Source: PALSA-607 sp036509315
Lineage (GTDB): Bacteria > Actinomycetota > Actinomycetes > Acidothermales > Acidothermaceae
DNA: 64,000 nucleotides
Direction of reading: 5' to 3'
Assembly: GCA_036509315.1 (NCBI GenBank)
Contig: DATCFU010000249.1
Coordinates: 31,658-95,657 of the forward strand
Shown: positions 1 through 7,771 of the stretch, piece after piece
Layout of the letters: each line of letters opens with the position of its first letter
How positions within the stretch are numbered: the stretch's first letter is position 1
Program-made: the position numbers and the translations under genes
The notes under the pieces: generated by a model
Seen by the model: the letters and a program-made list of their open reading frames with translations, nothing else
What the model was told of the DNA's origin: nothing
The model's database searches: none

Positions 1-563
1 TGGTAGCGCAAGTCCATCGGCATCCGCTGAATCGGGTTCTCGCCCAACGACAGGGCGATGACGATGGTGGTGATCACGTGGTTGACGACGAAGAACACGA
101 TGGCCGCGGCGAGCGCGCCCAGCACGTCACGTGGCCGCAGATCACGAGTGTCTTCGAAGAAGCCCCGAGTGGTGAACGCCGAATACGCGAGCCGCGAGGC
201 AGTCAGGGTGAGGATGTACTGCGCCTGGTTGAAGACGATTCTGCGCAGATCCTTGCGCTGACGCACGTCGTCGAGGAGGGTCGCGATCGACTGCGCACTG
301 AGCGCAATGATCAGTGGCCCGGCCAACACGAGGGCCAAGCTGAACGAGCTGGAGATGGTGACCTCGTCGACGCTGCCATCACCGTGTGAGATCCGGATCG
401 GACGAAGCTCACCGATGACTAAGACGAATGCCAGGACCAGCACCGGGATCACGGCGATGGTCAAACCGTTTCGGACGGCGTTGAGCACCGAAAATGCGAC
501 GAGGAGGGCAGCAACGACAACCGCGATGCCAATGTAGGTATCGAGTTTGCGTCGAATCGTCAT
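1..563 (-). CDS. Membrane protein, N-terminal part only (cut by window edge)
   Basis: The frame is open to the left edge, so only the first ~187 codons are seen and there is no stop. The ATG is preceded by AGGAGG about ten bases upstream, which fixes the start. The visible protein begins MTIRRKLDTYIG and is mostly hydrophobic: about five membrane-spanning segments, with a charged loop (LLDDVRQRKDLRR) near the middle. Multi-pass N-terminal regions of this kind often precede cytoplasmic signalling domains such as GGDEF, EAL or HD-GYP, but that part lies outside the window, so no function is assigned. A sensor protein is a guess; the membrane location is well supported. Confidence 0.7.
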   Translation of the reverse strand, partial: MTIRRKLDTYIGIAVVVAALLVAFSVLNAVRNGLTIAVIPVLVLAFVLVIGELRPIRISHGDGSVDEVTISSSFSLALVLAGPLIIALSAQSIATLLDDVRQRKDLRRIVFNQAQYILTLTASRLAYSAFTTRGFFEDTRDLRPRDVLGALAAAIVFFVVNHVITTIVIALSLGENPIQRMPMDLRY

Positions 564-596
564 CGGTTGCTGCCCTCCTCTCGTACGTCGTACCCT

Positions 597-615
597 CTGC
601 GCCTAGCGGGCGCAG
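597..615. other. Short perfect hairpin between small ORFs and membrane gene
   Basis: CTGCGCC and GGCGCAG form a 7-bp stem with a 5-base loop. It lies between the 23-codon ORF and the start of the membrane-protein gene on the minus strand. No T-run follows on either strand, so it is not a convincing intrinsic terminator. It could be a leader hairpin. Confidence 0.3.
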
Positions 616-670
616 GGATCTAGCGCCATCGTTAGGCGCAGCCGACAACCACATTGATCAGCGGCGCTGA

Positions 671-742
671 CTAGCGCCATTTGTGGCCGGCGACCAGGAC
701 ACCATCGGCGTCGACGACGGTCGTCATGAGTTCTGCCTTCAC
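671..742 (-). CDS. Possible 23-aa peptide
   Basis: A GTG start is preceded by GAAGGAG at 8-base spacing, followed by 23 codons (VKAELMTTVVDADGVLVAGHKWR) and TAG. It sits between the 30-aa ORF upstream and the membrane-protein gene downstream on the same strand. I recognise no family. Support is only the ribosome binding site and the context, so it may be chance. Confidence 0.3.
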   Translation of the reverse strand: MKAELMTTVVDADGVLVAGHKWR

Positions 743-815
743 GACGAAAGCTCCTTCCCGTAAGCGGCTCGGAGTGGGTTAGCTGAACCGCAGCGTTAGC
801 TGCGAGCACAGCGAA

Positions 816-908
816 CTACCACTTCCAGCCAGCACCGACGACGGCAACGAGGGCTACCAAACCGGTAGCGGACCCCAGGACACGACCGAACAAACGTGAA
901 CGCGACAT
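816..908 (-). CDS. Small single-TM peptide, 30 aa
   Basis: A 30-codon frame (MSRSRLFGRVLGSATGLVAL, then VAVVGAGWKW) begins at an ATG preceded by GGGGAGG at 5-base spacing, one of the best ribosome binding sites in the window. The product has a basic N-terminus (three Arg in the first nine residues), one hydrophobic span of about 18 residues and an aromatic-basic tail, so it should be a single-span membrane peptide with its N-terminus inside. Nothing of this size is recognisable by family. It is the first of a possible minus-strand run with the 23-codon ORF and the truncated membrane protein. The rest of the ~560-base gap between annotated large genes shows nothing else. Confidence 0.5.
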   Translation of the reverse strand: MSRSRLFGRVLGSATGLVALVAVVGAGWKW

Positions 909-1124
909 ATCAACCTCCCCATGGCAAGCCAGGTGCCGCGGTGAGTTCCGCGGCAGCCACCCTGATGTAGGAGTTCTCGGCACTGGGGGTTCATCGACTC
1001 ATCGCCCACCCGAGGGAACTGTTTGCGCCCGTTTGCAAGCGGCAGATAGCCGACCGCCGTCGATTCCAGCGCAGATGCCGACCCAGCACGCCGAAGGGGC
1101 AGAAACGGCGCAGACGGGTAGAAG

Positions 1125-2513
1125 TCAGAGCCGGATCATTGCCAGCTGCGGCGCTAGCCAAAACGGCGGGAAATAGGCGGCCGCGTTCGAGAGCGGCAGC
1201 ACCTCATCATGCAGCTCGATTCCGAAAATCTTCGTCACCATCGAGCGCCGTTGCTCGATCCTGCTCCAGGCGCCGGGGTAGCGCGCCGCGATCTGCCGTC
1301 GCAACTGCGCGTCGGCCAGCACCACGCCGTCCTCGATTTGGGCTGTGTGGTAGGCGCTGCCCGTGATCGGGATGATGTCCAACTGCAGCGCGTTGCCAGA
1401 GGCGAACACGACTGGCGATGCGGGGCTCACCGGCGACGACGGCCATTCGTCGAGGTGGATGAAGTGGCCAGGGTTGAGGTAAACGCCGTAGAACGGGTCG
1501 CCGATCCGGCTAAACGTCACGTCATACAGCTCCCCCGCGGTCAGCCCGATGCGGATCGTCTCGTACCAGGCAGCCGCCGTGGCGTAGTAGGGCTCGGCGA
1601 GCTTCTGCACGTAGTCGGCGGCGGCATCCGGAAGCTGGCTGGCTTCTTCGACGAGAAATCCGGCCCGCGCGGTGTTGCCGCCCCAGTAGCCGAGTCCCGT
1701 GCAGACCGGGTCGCCCAGCTGCAAGACGCGATCGCCCGCGCTGGCGACTCCATAGGCGGCGTTGCGCCCGCTCAGCATCGTCGGGTGATAACTGAAAGGC
1801 AGCAGGATAGGCGCCATCAGCTGCGTCGCCTCGAGCTCGGTCATTCCAGCCCGGACGCCGTGCAGCAGCCGCCGCACCGCCGCCGACGCGTGCGTTGCGG
1901 CGAACTCGAACGCCGCGATCTGGTCGACATCGTTGTCGATGCGCAGCCCGCCGTCCGGGCTCATCAGCAGGTCCGTCGCGTTCGTGACACTTTCGACGAG
2001 CGCCGCGACCTCTTCCACGATGAAGTGGGGAACCTCGATCCACGCTTGAGTCTCGGGCCCCGTCCAGAACTTCCAGCCGATCAAACCCACCCGTCGGACA
2101 GCAGGAGCCGCGATCCCGGCGTCACGCAGGACGGCGGACAGCGCCACGTCACCGGGATCCGGCTGACCGATCAAGCTGAACTTCGGTAGCCGGACGACAT
2201 CGATCTCGAACGGCACCACCCTTGCCCACGCGACGTTCTCATTGCCGACCACCAGGCGCGGTGTTTGGCCCGGCAGCAGGATCAGCAACGACTCTTCCCA
2301 GCGCGGGTCGAAGCCCGTCAGGTAGGACATGTTGGCGAAGTGCTCGCGGTCGGCGTAGACGACGGCGGCGTCAAGATTGCGCTTCGACATTGCCTCGTAG
2401 AGGTTGGCGATCCGGCGTTCATAGGTCGCCGCCGGGATCACCGGCTGCTGCCGCGGAAGGTCGAAGGCCGGCAGCTCGATCTCCGCGAGTGCTACGCCCC
2501 ACTGGCCACTCAT
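1125..2513 (-). CDS. M24 family (creatinase/Xaa-Pro peptidase-like) protein with degenerate metal site
   Basis: The 462-aa protein has the two-part architecture of creatinase and prolidase: an N-terminal domain to about residue 165 (with the motif NMSYLTGFDPRWEESLL) and a C-terminal pita-bread domain. Active enzymes of family M24 bind two metals through Asp, Asp, His, Glu, Glu. Here the second Asp position reads GGNTAR instead of GDxTR, the first is absent (PVCTGLGY), the His is kept (NPGHFIHLDEWP), the first Glu is replaced (LQLDIIP) and the last Glu is kept (IEDGVVLA). This suggests either a metal-independent creatinase-type hydrolase or an inactive relative. The start has GGGAG six bases upstream. 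It is transcribed toward the left, downstream of the LacI regulator, which may control it. Confidence 0.8.
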   Translation of the reverse strand: MSGQWGVALAEIELPAFDLPRQQPVIPAATYERRIANLYEAMSKRNLDAAVVYADREHFANMSYLTGFDPRWEESLLILLPGQTPRLVVGNENVAWARVVPFEIDVVRLPKFSLIGQPDPGDVALSAVLRDAGIAAPAVRRVGLIGWKFWTGPETQAWIEVPHFIVEEVAALVESVTNATDLLMSPDGGLRIDNDVDQIAAFEFAATHASAAVRRLLHGVRAGMTELEATQLMAPILLPFSYHPTMLSGRNAAYGVASAGDRVLQLGDPVCTGLGYWGGNTARAGFLVEEASQLPDAAADYVQKLAEPYYATAAAWYETIRIGLTAGELYDVTFSRIGDPFYGVYLNPGHFIHLDEWPSSPVSPASPVVFASGNALQLDIIPITGSAYHTAQIEDGVVLADAQLRRQIAARYPGAWSRIEQRRSMVTKIFGIELHDEVLPLSNAAAYFPPFWLAPQLAMIRL

Positions 2514-2644
2514 GGCTTTCTCCCTTAGATCAGGTGGTGCCAGAACGGACGGGCCGTGAGATAGGAGCGACCGTTGGTGATCACCGCGACGGCGATGTCG
2601 ACGCTGCGCGCGGTCGGTTCCTCAGGTCGCCGAGCATGCGTCAC

Positions 2645-3751
2645 TTATACAGGGGGCGCGGTGCTGCCGCGCACCACGACCTCGGTGCGGATCGGGGGGA
2701 TGCGCACGGGTCGACCGGCGACCTGATCGAGCACCACACTCGCGGCCAACCGGCCCTGATCAAACAGCGACTGCGCCACGGTCGTCAGCGGCGGCACGCT
2801 GGCGGCAGCCGCAGCGACATCGTCGAAGCCCACGACCGACAACTGCTGCGGGACATCGATACCGGCGCCCGCGGCGGCGTCGAGGGTGCCGAGCGCCAGC
2901 ACGTCGGTGACGCCGAACACCGCAGTTGGACGCCGATCCGCGAGCATCCGTGCCGCAGCTTCCCTTCCTGCCGCGCGCGAGTTTCGCGCCGCGGCAACGA
3001 CCGACACCGACGCCGGATCGACCCCACCGGCATGCAGCGCGCGGAGGAATCCAGACACCCGGGCGCGCATCCCGAGCTGGACGCCGGGCACGCGCGCCGG
3101 CGCGTCGGGGTGCCCATCTCCGTCGGTCACGCCAGCGGCATCGGCATCGGCAGCGTGGGCGTACGGCAGCGGAGCAGCACTGTCGCCGAAGGTGACCACA
3201 CCGAAACTTGTGTGACCGAGGTCGAGCAGGTGTCGCGCCGCTTTGGCTGCCGCGCGGGCGTTGTCGACGCAGATTCGCGGCACGCCGGGGATTTTCGGTT
3301 GGCCCCAGGAGACCACGGGCAATCGGCGGCCCAAGACATCGACCACCGCAGGATGTCCGGGCACCAGCGACGTGAGGACGAACCCGTCGACCAGGGCGTT
3401 GCGCACGTGCGCGTGCTCGGCATTGCCCTCTGTAGGCACGAGCAACAGCGCTTGCCCGGCGTCCGCGAGGCCGCTGGCTAACCCGTGCAAGAACGACACC
3501 AGGCCCGGGTCAGCGAACGCGTAGGGCAGTTGCTCAGTCAACAGCACACCGATGGTCGCGGCCCGCCGCGTTCGCAGCGACCGGCCGGCCGGATCGGGTC
3601 CCGCGTAGCCGAGCTCTTTCGCGACCGCGAGCACTCGCGCGCGGGTCTCCTCCGACAACTGGCCGGGGCGGTTGTACGCATTCGACACGGTCATCGCCGA
3701 CACACCGGCGGCTTGCGCGACCGTCTCCAGAGTTGGGCGTCCAGGGGTCAC
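2645..3751 (-). CDS. LacI family transcriptional regulator
   Basis: 368 residues, the usual family length. The N-terminus carries the LacI helix-turn-helix and hinge (TLETVAQAAGVSAMTVSNAYN, residues about 6-26, followed by RARVLAVAKELGY), then the periplasmic-binding-protein-like effector domain with the usual features: GVLLTE at the start, SFVVGFDDVA-type strand near residue 325, and SLFDQGRLAA before the end. The GTG start is preceded by GAGAGGAG at 7-base spacing. It is divergent from the PQ-loop transporter and sits directly upstream of the M24 protein on the same strand. Two operator-like repeats lie just upstream, so it probably represses itself and perhaps its neighbours. The effector is probably a small sugar-like or related metabolite, not identifiable here. 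Confidence 0.93.
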   Translation of the reverse strand: MTPGRPTLETVAQAAGVSAMTVSNAYNRPGQLSEETRARVLAVAKELGYAGPDPAGRSLRTRRAATIGVLLTEQLPYAFADPGLVSFLHGLASGLADAGQALLLVPTEGNAEHAHVRNALVDGFVLTSLVPGHPAVVDVLGRRLPVVSWGQPKIPGVPRICVDNARAAAKAARHLLDLGHTSFGVVTFGDSAAPLPYAHAADADAAGVTDGDGHPDAPARVPGVQLGMRARVSGFLRALHAGGVDPASVSVVAAARNSRAAGREAAARMLADRRPTAVFGVTDVLALGTLDAAAGAGIDVPQQLSVVGFDDVAAAAASVPPLTTVAQSLFDQGRLAASVVLDQVAGRPVRIPPIRTEVVVRGSTAPPV

Positions 3752-3774
3752 GCGGGCGCTCCTCTCTCTGCTGC

Positions 3775-3800
3775 TGTATCGTTACACCTGTATCGTTAAA
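3775..3800. promoter_or_regulatory. Paired LacI-type operator
   Basis: TGTATCGTTACA is a near palindrome (TGTA, one base, CG, one base, TACA) with the central CG typical of LacI-family operators. Fourteen bases further, TGTATCGTTAAA repeats it almost exactly. The pair lies 24-49 bases upstream of the LacI start codon and in the gap to the PQ-loop gene, so it can control both directions. Confidence 0.65.
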
Positions 3801-3894
3801 GTACGCCGACGATATGCCGAGGTAACAAGTAGCTGCGGACGATCGCCAGTGATCGCCGTCCCGTCTGAGGAGTACGCACGGTGGGTGCACGGCA

Positions 3895-4524
3895 ATGACC
3901 ACGCACGAGCTCGCGTTCGGTTTCGGCTACCTGGGAGCAGCGCTCGGGGTAGCGATGGTGGTCCCCCAGATCGTTCGGATCGTGCGGCATCCATCGCTGC
4001 CAGGAGTGTCACCGATCTCGTGGGCGCTCACCGTCTTTGGCTGCCTGCTCTGGTTCACCTACGGGCTACGAAGTGGTGCCCTCCCGCAGCTCCCCGGAAA
4101 CTTACTGCTCGTCTGTGGTGCCGCCGCTGTCGTGCTGCTGATGAAGTCCCCGACGTCGCGCGCACGCCGTGCAGCGCTGCTCGCGATCGGCGGCGGTCTG
4201 CTCGCCGCCACGGCCTGGATGATCCCGACCGAAGCCGTGGGCTACCTCGCGTTCGCGGTTGGCACCGTCTCTACGTGGCCGCAGCTGTATGACTCGGTCG
4301 GCAACTGGCGGGCGCACGTCAACTCCGGCGTGTCACTGAGCACCTGGGCACTGCGGATTGCCTCGCAGGTGTGCTGGCTCGCCTACGCGCTGGGTACGTC
4401 CGATGCGCCAGTCGCCGTGGGCGCTTGCGTTGCCGGGCTGACCGGTGTCGCGATGTTCGCGCTCGAGACCGCAGCCCGAGCTCCCGCATTCGGGTCAGCC
4501 CGCGTGGTGACCGAGACGGCCTAG
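3895..4524 (+). CDS. PQ-loop (SWEET/MtN3-like) membrane transporter
   Basis: 209 residues with about seven membrane spans arranged as two PQ-loop repeats: the first holds VPQIVRI near residue 24, the second WPQLYDSV near residue 125. Both are followed by a conserved Gly-Val-Ser turn (SLPGVSPISW and NSGVSLSTW). Proteins of this fold move small solutes such as sugars or amino acids across the membrane. The gene faces away from the LacI regulator and shares its operator-bearing intergenic region, so it is a plausible regulatory target. The substrate cannot be told from sequence. The ATG at 3895 follows a GGTGGGTGCACGGCA stretch, a weak ribosome binding site. Confidence 0.85.
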   Translation: MTTHELAFGFGYLGAALGVAMVVPQIVRIVRHPSLPGVSPISWALTVFGCLLWFTYGLRSGALPQLPGNLLLVCGAAAVVLLMKSPTSRARRAALLAIGGGLLAATAWMIPTEAVGYLAFAVGTVSTWPQLYDSVGNWRAHVNSGVSLSTWALRIASQVCWLAYALGTSDAPVAVGACVAGLTGVAMFALETAARAPAFGSARVVTETA

Positions 4525-4939
4525 CTCTCTCGGCGCCGACTCCTCACACAGTCAGGTTCCGACCACCGCCGTAGCTCCAACTCCTCAGGGATGCACGTTT
4601 TCCGGAACGCAGAAGCTGCATCTGTGGGAGCGGACCTGCATCTGTGAGGTATCGAGCGACGCTGGACTTGCAGGCACCCCGCTAGCGCAACTTGCGGCCT
4701 CGATTCCGCACATAAGCTGATCATCCGCGCCAAAACGATCTGTTTATTTGCGGAATCGCGTGGTCCATACCGCAGCATCGACTTCAACCGGACGGTATCG
4801 GGACGTGAACATGGAACGAACCTGCCGCAACCGCCGTCCCGTTCTAATGCGGTAACGCGCAAAAATTGATTGCGGATACCGCACCCCCTTTGCCCGCCTT
4901 ACGATCGCGACACGATCGCCCGGCGTTGCGGAGGACATC
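4525..4939. other. Intergenic region with repeated TGCGG(A/T)A motifs
   Basis: No gene is supported in these 415 bases. They hold a 10-bp perfect inverted repeat CGATTCCGCA / TGCGGAATCG (4701-4710 and 4749-4758), further TGCGGTA copies at 4768-4774 (reverse) and 4848-4854, and a compact palindrome TGCGGATACCGCA at 4871-4883, 57 bases before the decayed lipoprotein gene. CTGCATCTGTG also occurs twice (4616-4626, 4636-4646). The repeated TGCGG motif looks like a set of regulator-binding sites. Confidence 0.4.
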
Positions 4940-5608
4940 ATGGCGGGAATCAACAATCGCGTCGTGGGCGCAGTTGCCATCGCTGCTATCGCGGGCTTCA
5001 GCTTGGCGGCATGCTCGAAGTCGAACAAGGCCAAGACCGTCACGCCCAACGTCACCGCACCCTCGCAAGCCGCGGGAGGCAACGGCGGCGTCGGTAGCGC
5101 TGGGGCAAGTGCAGCCGATGGTGTTGTTGCCAGCATCGGCCGATGCTGGCAACAACACCCTGCTCGCCAATGGTCCGGCGTGTTAGATCGTTACCGCCGC
5201 CGACATCCAGGCCGCCGTGGGAATGCCGCTGGGCAACATCACCGGAGACATCAGCGGCGGCCCGCAAGGCGCAACCAACTATCACAGCTGCATCTGGACC
5301 AAGGACGCGTCGGGAACGGGCGCCGCGGTGAACGTCTCTTACGCAACATATGCATCGGCGAGCGGGGAGCTTGCCACCGAGAAGGCGCGCGACGCCGGCA
5401 CAGCGGACCAACTCAACAGCCTGGCGCCGAACTCGCAGACCGTTAAGACGTGTCGGTCGGCGACGGTGGATACGAGCTCACCACCACCGCCGGCGGAGAC
5501 GACGCCATCACCTTCACCAAAGGCCAACAGGTCGCCCAGGTCGAGGTCGTCAAGGGCGTCGCGGGGGCCGCGATGGTGATCGCCCAAAAGGTCGCTTCGA
5601 AGCTCTGA
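4940..5608 (+). pseudogene. Decayed secreted lipoprotein gene (DUF3558-like)
   Basis: The gene starts well: ATG with CGGAGG eight bases upstream, a signal peptide and a lipobox (FSLAACSKS, Cys at residue ~27). After a Gly/Ala-rich linker the coding sense jumps frame at a 40-bp palindrome (5120-5159). In the restored frame (DAGNNTLLANGPAC) a TAG follows where a sense codon would lead into IVTAADIQAAVGMPLGN, typical of small actinobacterial lipoproteins with a conserved Cys-x-LLT/IVT-AADI stretch. This frame continues through YHSCIWTKD to about 5452, where a second shift is needed to reach VGDGGYELTTTAGGDDAITF and the natural end VASKL. So there are two frame changes and one nonsense codon. The family assignment is by pattern only. 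Confidence 0.75.
5120..5159. repeat. 40-bp perfect palindrome inside the lipoprotein pseudogene
   Basis: Two 20-base arms (GGTGTTGTTGCCAGCATCGG and its exact reverse complement) abut without a loop. Removing 25 bases (5121-5145) restores a continuous reading frame SAADAGNNTLL. This is what a fold-back, templated inverted duplication would leave. An assembly artefact would look the same. Confidence 0.85.
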
Positions 5609-5638
5609 TTGGTGCGCCGCACACGGCGTCTGATGGGC

Positions 5639-5644
5639 TAGGGT
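5639..5644 (+). promoter_or_regulatory. Probable -10 box, leaderless transcript of the helicase
   Basis: TAGGGT ends seven bases before the GTG start of the helicase, and no Shine-Dalgarno sequence is present. This is the standard arrangement for leaderless mRNAs in actinobacteria. Confidence 0.5.
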
Positions 5645-5651
5645 CGAACAT

Positions 5652-7721
5652 GTGTTCGATTTCTTGGCTGATCTGAACCCCGAACAACACGCGGCGGCGA
5701 CCTTCGAGGCGCCAGTCCCGCTGCGGATTGTGGCCGGTGCCGGCACGGGTAAGACGACGGCGCTGGCCGGCAGGGTCGCCTGGCTGCTCGCTTCCGGCAC
5801 GCCGCCCGAGCGCGTTCTACTCCTGACCTTCACCCGTCGGGCCGCCCGGCAATTGTTGGCTCGCACCGAAACGATGCTGGCGATGGTGCCCACCCCACGG
5901 CGCGGCGCTGGTCGCGTGCAGGGCGGCACGTTCCATTCTGTGGCCCACCGCACGTTGCGCCGCCACGCGCGCCTGCTCGGCCTGCCCGACGGGTTCTCCG
6001 TGCTCGACACCTCCGATGCGACCGACCTCTTCGATCTCGTGCGCGATCAGCACCTCGGCGCCTCGACCGTACGCCGGCGGCTGCCTCGCAAGGCACTGCT
6101 GCTCGATCTGTACTCGCGGGCCGTGAACACTGGGCAGTCACTGTCCGACGTGATCGCGATCGTCGCGCCGTGGTGCAGCGAACTCACCGAATCGATCGCC
6201 GCGATGTGCAAGGAGTACGTCGTGCGGAAGCGCGCACTAGGTCTCGTCGACTTCGACGACCTGCTGCTGTACTGGCGCGCCGCGGCACTTGACCCGATCG
6301 TCGGACCGCAACTCGCCGCTGAGTTCGATCACATCCTGGTCGACGAGTACCAGGATGTGAATGCGCTGCAGGTCGATGTAGTGGCGGCGTTACGAACGTC
6401 TGATCGGCGCCTCACCGTTGTCGGCGACGACGCGCAGGCGATCTACGGGTTTCGCGCCGCCGACCCCGCGCACCTACTCGACTTCGGGCTGGCCTTTCCT
6501 GACGCGACGACGATCACGCTCGAGACGAACTACCGTTCGTCACCGCAGATCCTGCAAGCAGCGAACGCGGTCGGTGCACAAGCGCCAACGGGCTTTCGGG
6601 CAATCTTGCGCGCTGCCGAGCCGGAGCGTTCGAACGGCGACAGGCCGCAGCTACTGCGCTGCGCTGACGAAGACGCGCAGAGCAACGCCGTATGCGATCG
6701 CGTGCTCGAGCAGCGCGAGGCTGGCCTCAGGCTGCGCGACCAGGCCGTGCTGTTCAGGGCCGCGCAGCACTCCGAACATCTCGAACTCGAGCTGAGCCGG
6801 CGCGCGATTCCATACGTGAAGTACGGCGGCTTGCGGTACCTCGAAGCGGCCCATGTCAAAGATCTGCTCGCCGCCTTCAGGCTCGCTGACAACACTCGCG
6901 ACGAGGTCTCGTGGCTCCGGCTTCTACAACTCCTCGACGGCGTGGGTCCAGCGACCGCGCGTCGTGTCATCGACGTGTTGGCCTTGTTCGAAGACAAGAC
7001 CGAGGCGGACGCCGATGTGCTGGCGCGGTGGCCCGACGCGTCGGCACTGCTGCCCACACGAGTACGACCGGCCGCCAACACCGCCGTCTCAGCTCTCGCG
7101 CCATATGTGGGTGAGACAGTCGGGGTGCATGCGGAACGGCTGCGGGTCGCGATCGCACCGCTGATCGAATCCGCGTACCCCGACGCGACCTCGCGCCTCG
7201 CCGATCTCGACGTGCTCGTGAGTGCGGCCGGATCGTGCGCCCGACTCGCCGATGTGGCCGCCGACTACGCGCTCGAACCGCCGCGCTCGACCGGAGACTT
7301 CGCCGGGCCGCCACTGATCGACGAGGACTGGCTGATCCTGTCGACCGTGCATTCGGCGAAAGGGCTCGAGTGGGACGTTGTGCATCTGCTCCACGCCGCC
7401 GACGGCAACTTTCCCTCTGACATGGCGCTCGGAACTGCGCAGGGCCTCGAAGAAGAGCGGCGGCTCTTCTACGTGGCGATCACCCGACCACGCCGCGCCC
7501 TGAACGTCTACGTTCCGTTGCGCTACCACCACCACCCACGCGCACACGACGATGCACATTCGTGGTCGCAGCCGTCTCGATTCCTGGCCGGCGACGTTAC
7601 GCACTGCTTCGACGAGCGCTGGACCCCGAACCCTGATCTCGTGCTACCGGTCGCGAACATGCCTGCCGTTGTGCCAGCTGCTGACGTCGTGGCCGGACAA
7701 CTCGACGCACTGTGGGCATAG
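5652..7721 (+). CDS. UvrD/Rep/PcrA-type superfamily 1 DNA helicase
   Basis: 689 residues with all core helicase motifs in order: motif I GAGTGKTT (~residue 30), Ia LTFTRRAARQ, motif II LVDEYQDVN (~230), motif III VVGDDAQAIYGFR, motif IV TNYRSSPQIL, motif V STVHSAKGLEWDVVHL (~560) and motif VI EERRLFYVAITRPRRAL. These define an ATP-driven 3'-5' DNA translocase. It is at the short end for UvrD/PcrA. The start chosen is GTG, which fits a leaderless promoter; an overlapping ATG two bases upstream is in another frame. No partner gene for RecB- or AdnAB-type repair is adjacent. The 3' end runs into a 17-bp tandem repeat that includes the stop codon. Confidence 0.92.
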   Translation: MFDFLADLNPEQHAAATFEAPVPLRIVAGAGTGKTTALAGRVAWLLASGTPPERVLLLTFTRRAARQLLARTETMLAMVPTPRRGAGRVQGGTFHSVAHRTLRRHARLLGLPDGFSVLDTSDATDLFDLVRDQHLGASTVRRRLPRKALLLDLYSRAVNTGQSLSDVIAIVAPWCSELTESIAAMCKEYVVRKRALGLVDFDDLLLYWRAAALDPIVGPQLAAEFDHILVDEYQDVNALQVDVVAALRTSDRRLTVVGDDAQAIYGFRAADPAHLLDFGLAFPDATTITLETNYRSSPQILQAANAVGAQAPTGFRAILRAAEPERSNGDRPQLLRCADEDAQSNAVCDRVLEQREAGLRLRDQAVLFRAAQHSEHLELELSRRAIPYVKYGGLRYLEAAHVKDLLAAFRLADNTRDEVSWLRLLQLLDGVGPATARRVIDVLALFEDKTEADADVLARWPDASALLPTRVRPAANTAVSALAPYVGETVGVHAERLRVAIAPLIESAYPDATSRLADLDVLVSAAGSCARLADVAADYALEPPRSTGDFAGPPLIDEDWLILSTVHSAKGLEWDVVHLLHAADGNFPSDMALGTAQGLEEERRLFYVAITRPRRALNVYVPLRYHHHPRAHDDAHSWSQPSRFLAGDVTHCFDERWTPNPDLVLPVANMPAVVPAADVVAGQLDALWA

Positions 7722-7771
7722 ACGCACTGTGGGCATAGACGAGGCGTGGGCATAGACGAGGCGTGGGGCCT
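7704..7771. repeat. 17-bp tandem repeat, four units, at a gene 3' end
   Basis: Units are GACGCACTGTGGGCATA twice, GACGAGGCGTGGGCATA once and a partial fourth. The first unit is the last codons of the helicase; its TAG stop straddles units one and two. The repeat fills the gap to the convergent membrane-protein gene. Confidence 0.8.

Noticed and set aside
1209..2189. Long open frame on the plus strand opposite the M24 gene
   Set aside because: Shadow of the GC-rich minus-strand gene; Arg/His-rich, no family pattern and no ribosome binding site.
2222..3481. Plus-strand frame opposite the LacI gene
   Set aside because: Antisense shadow; Arg/Gly-rich composition, while the LacI gene has clear motifs.
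4521..4862. Minus-strand frame of 113 codons downstream of the PQ-loop gene
   Set aside because: No ribosome binding site, odd composition, and it runs across the repeated TGCGG motifs.
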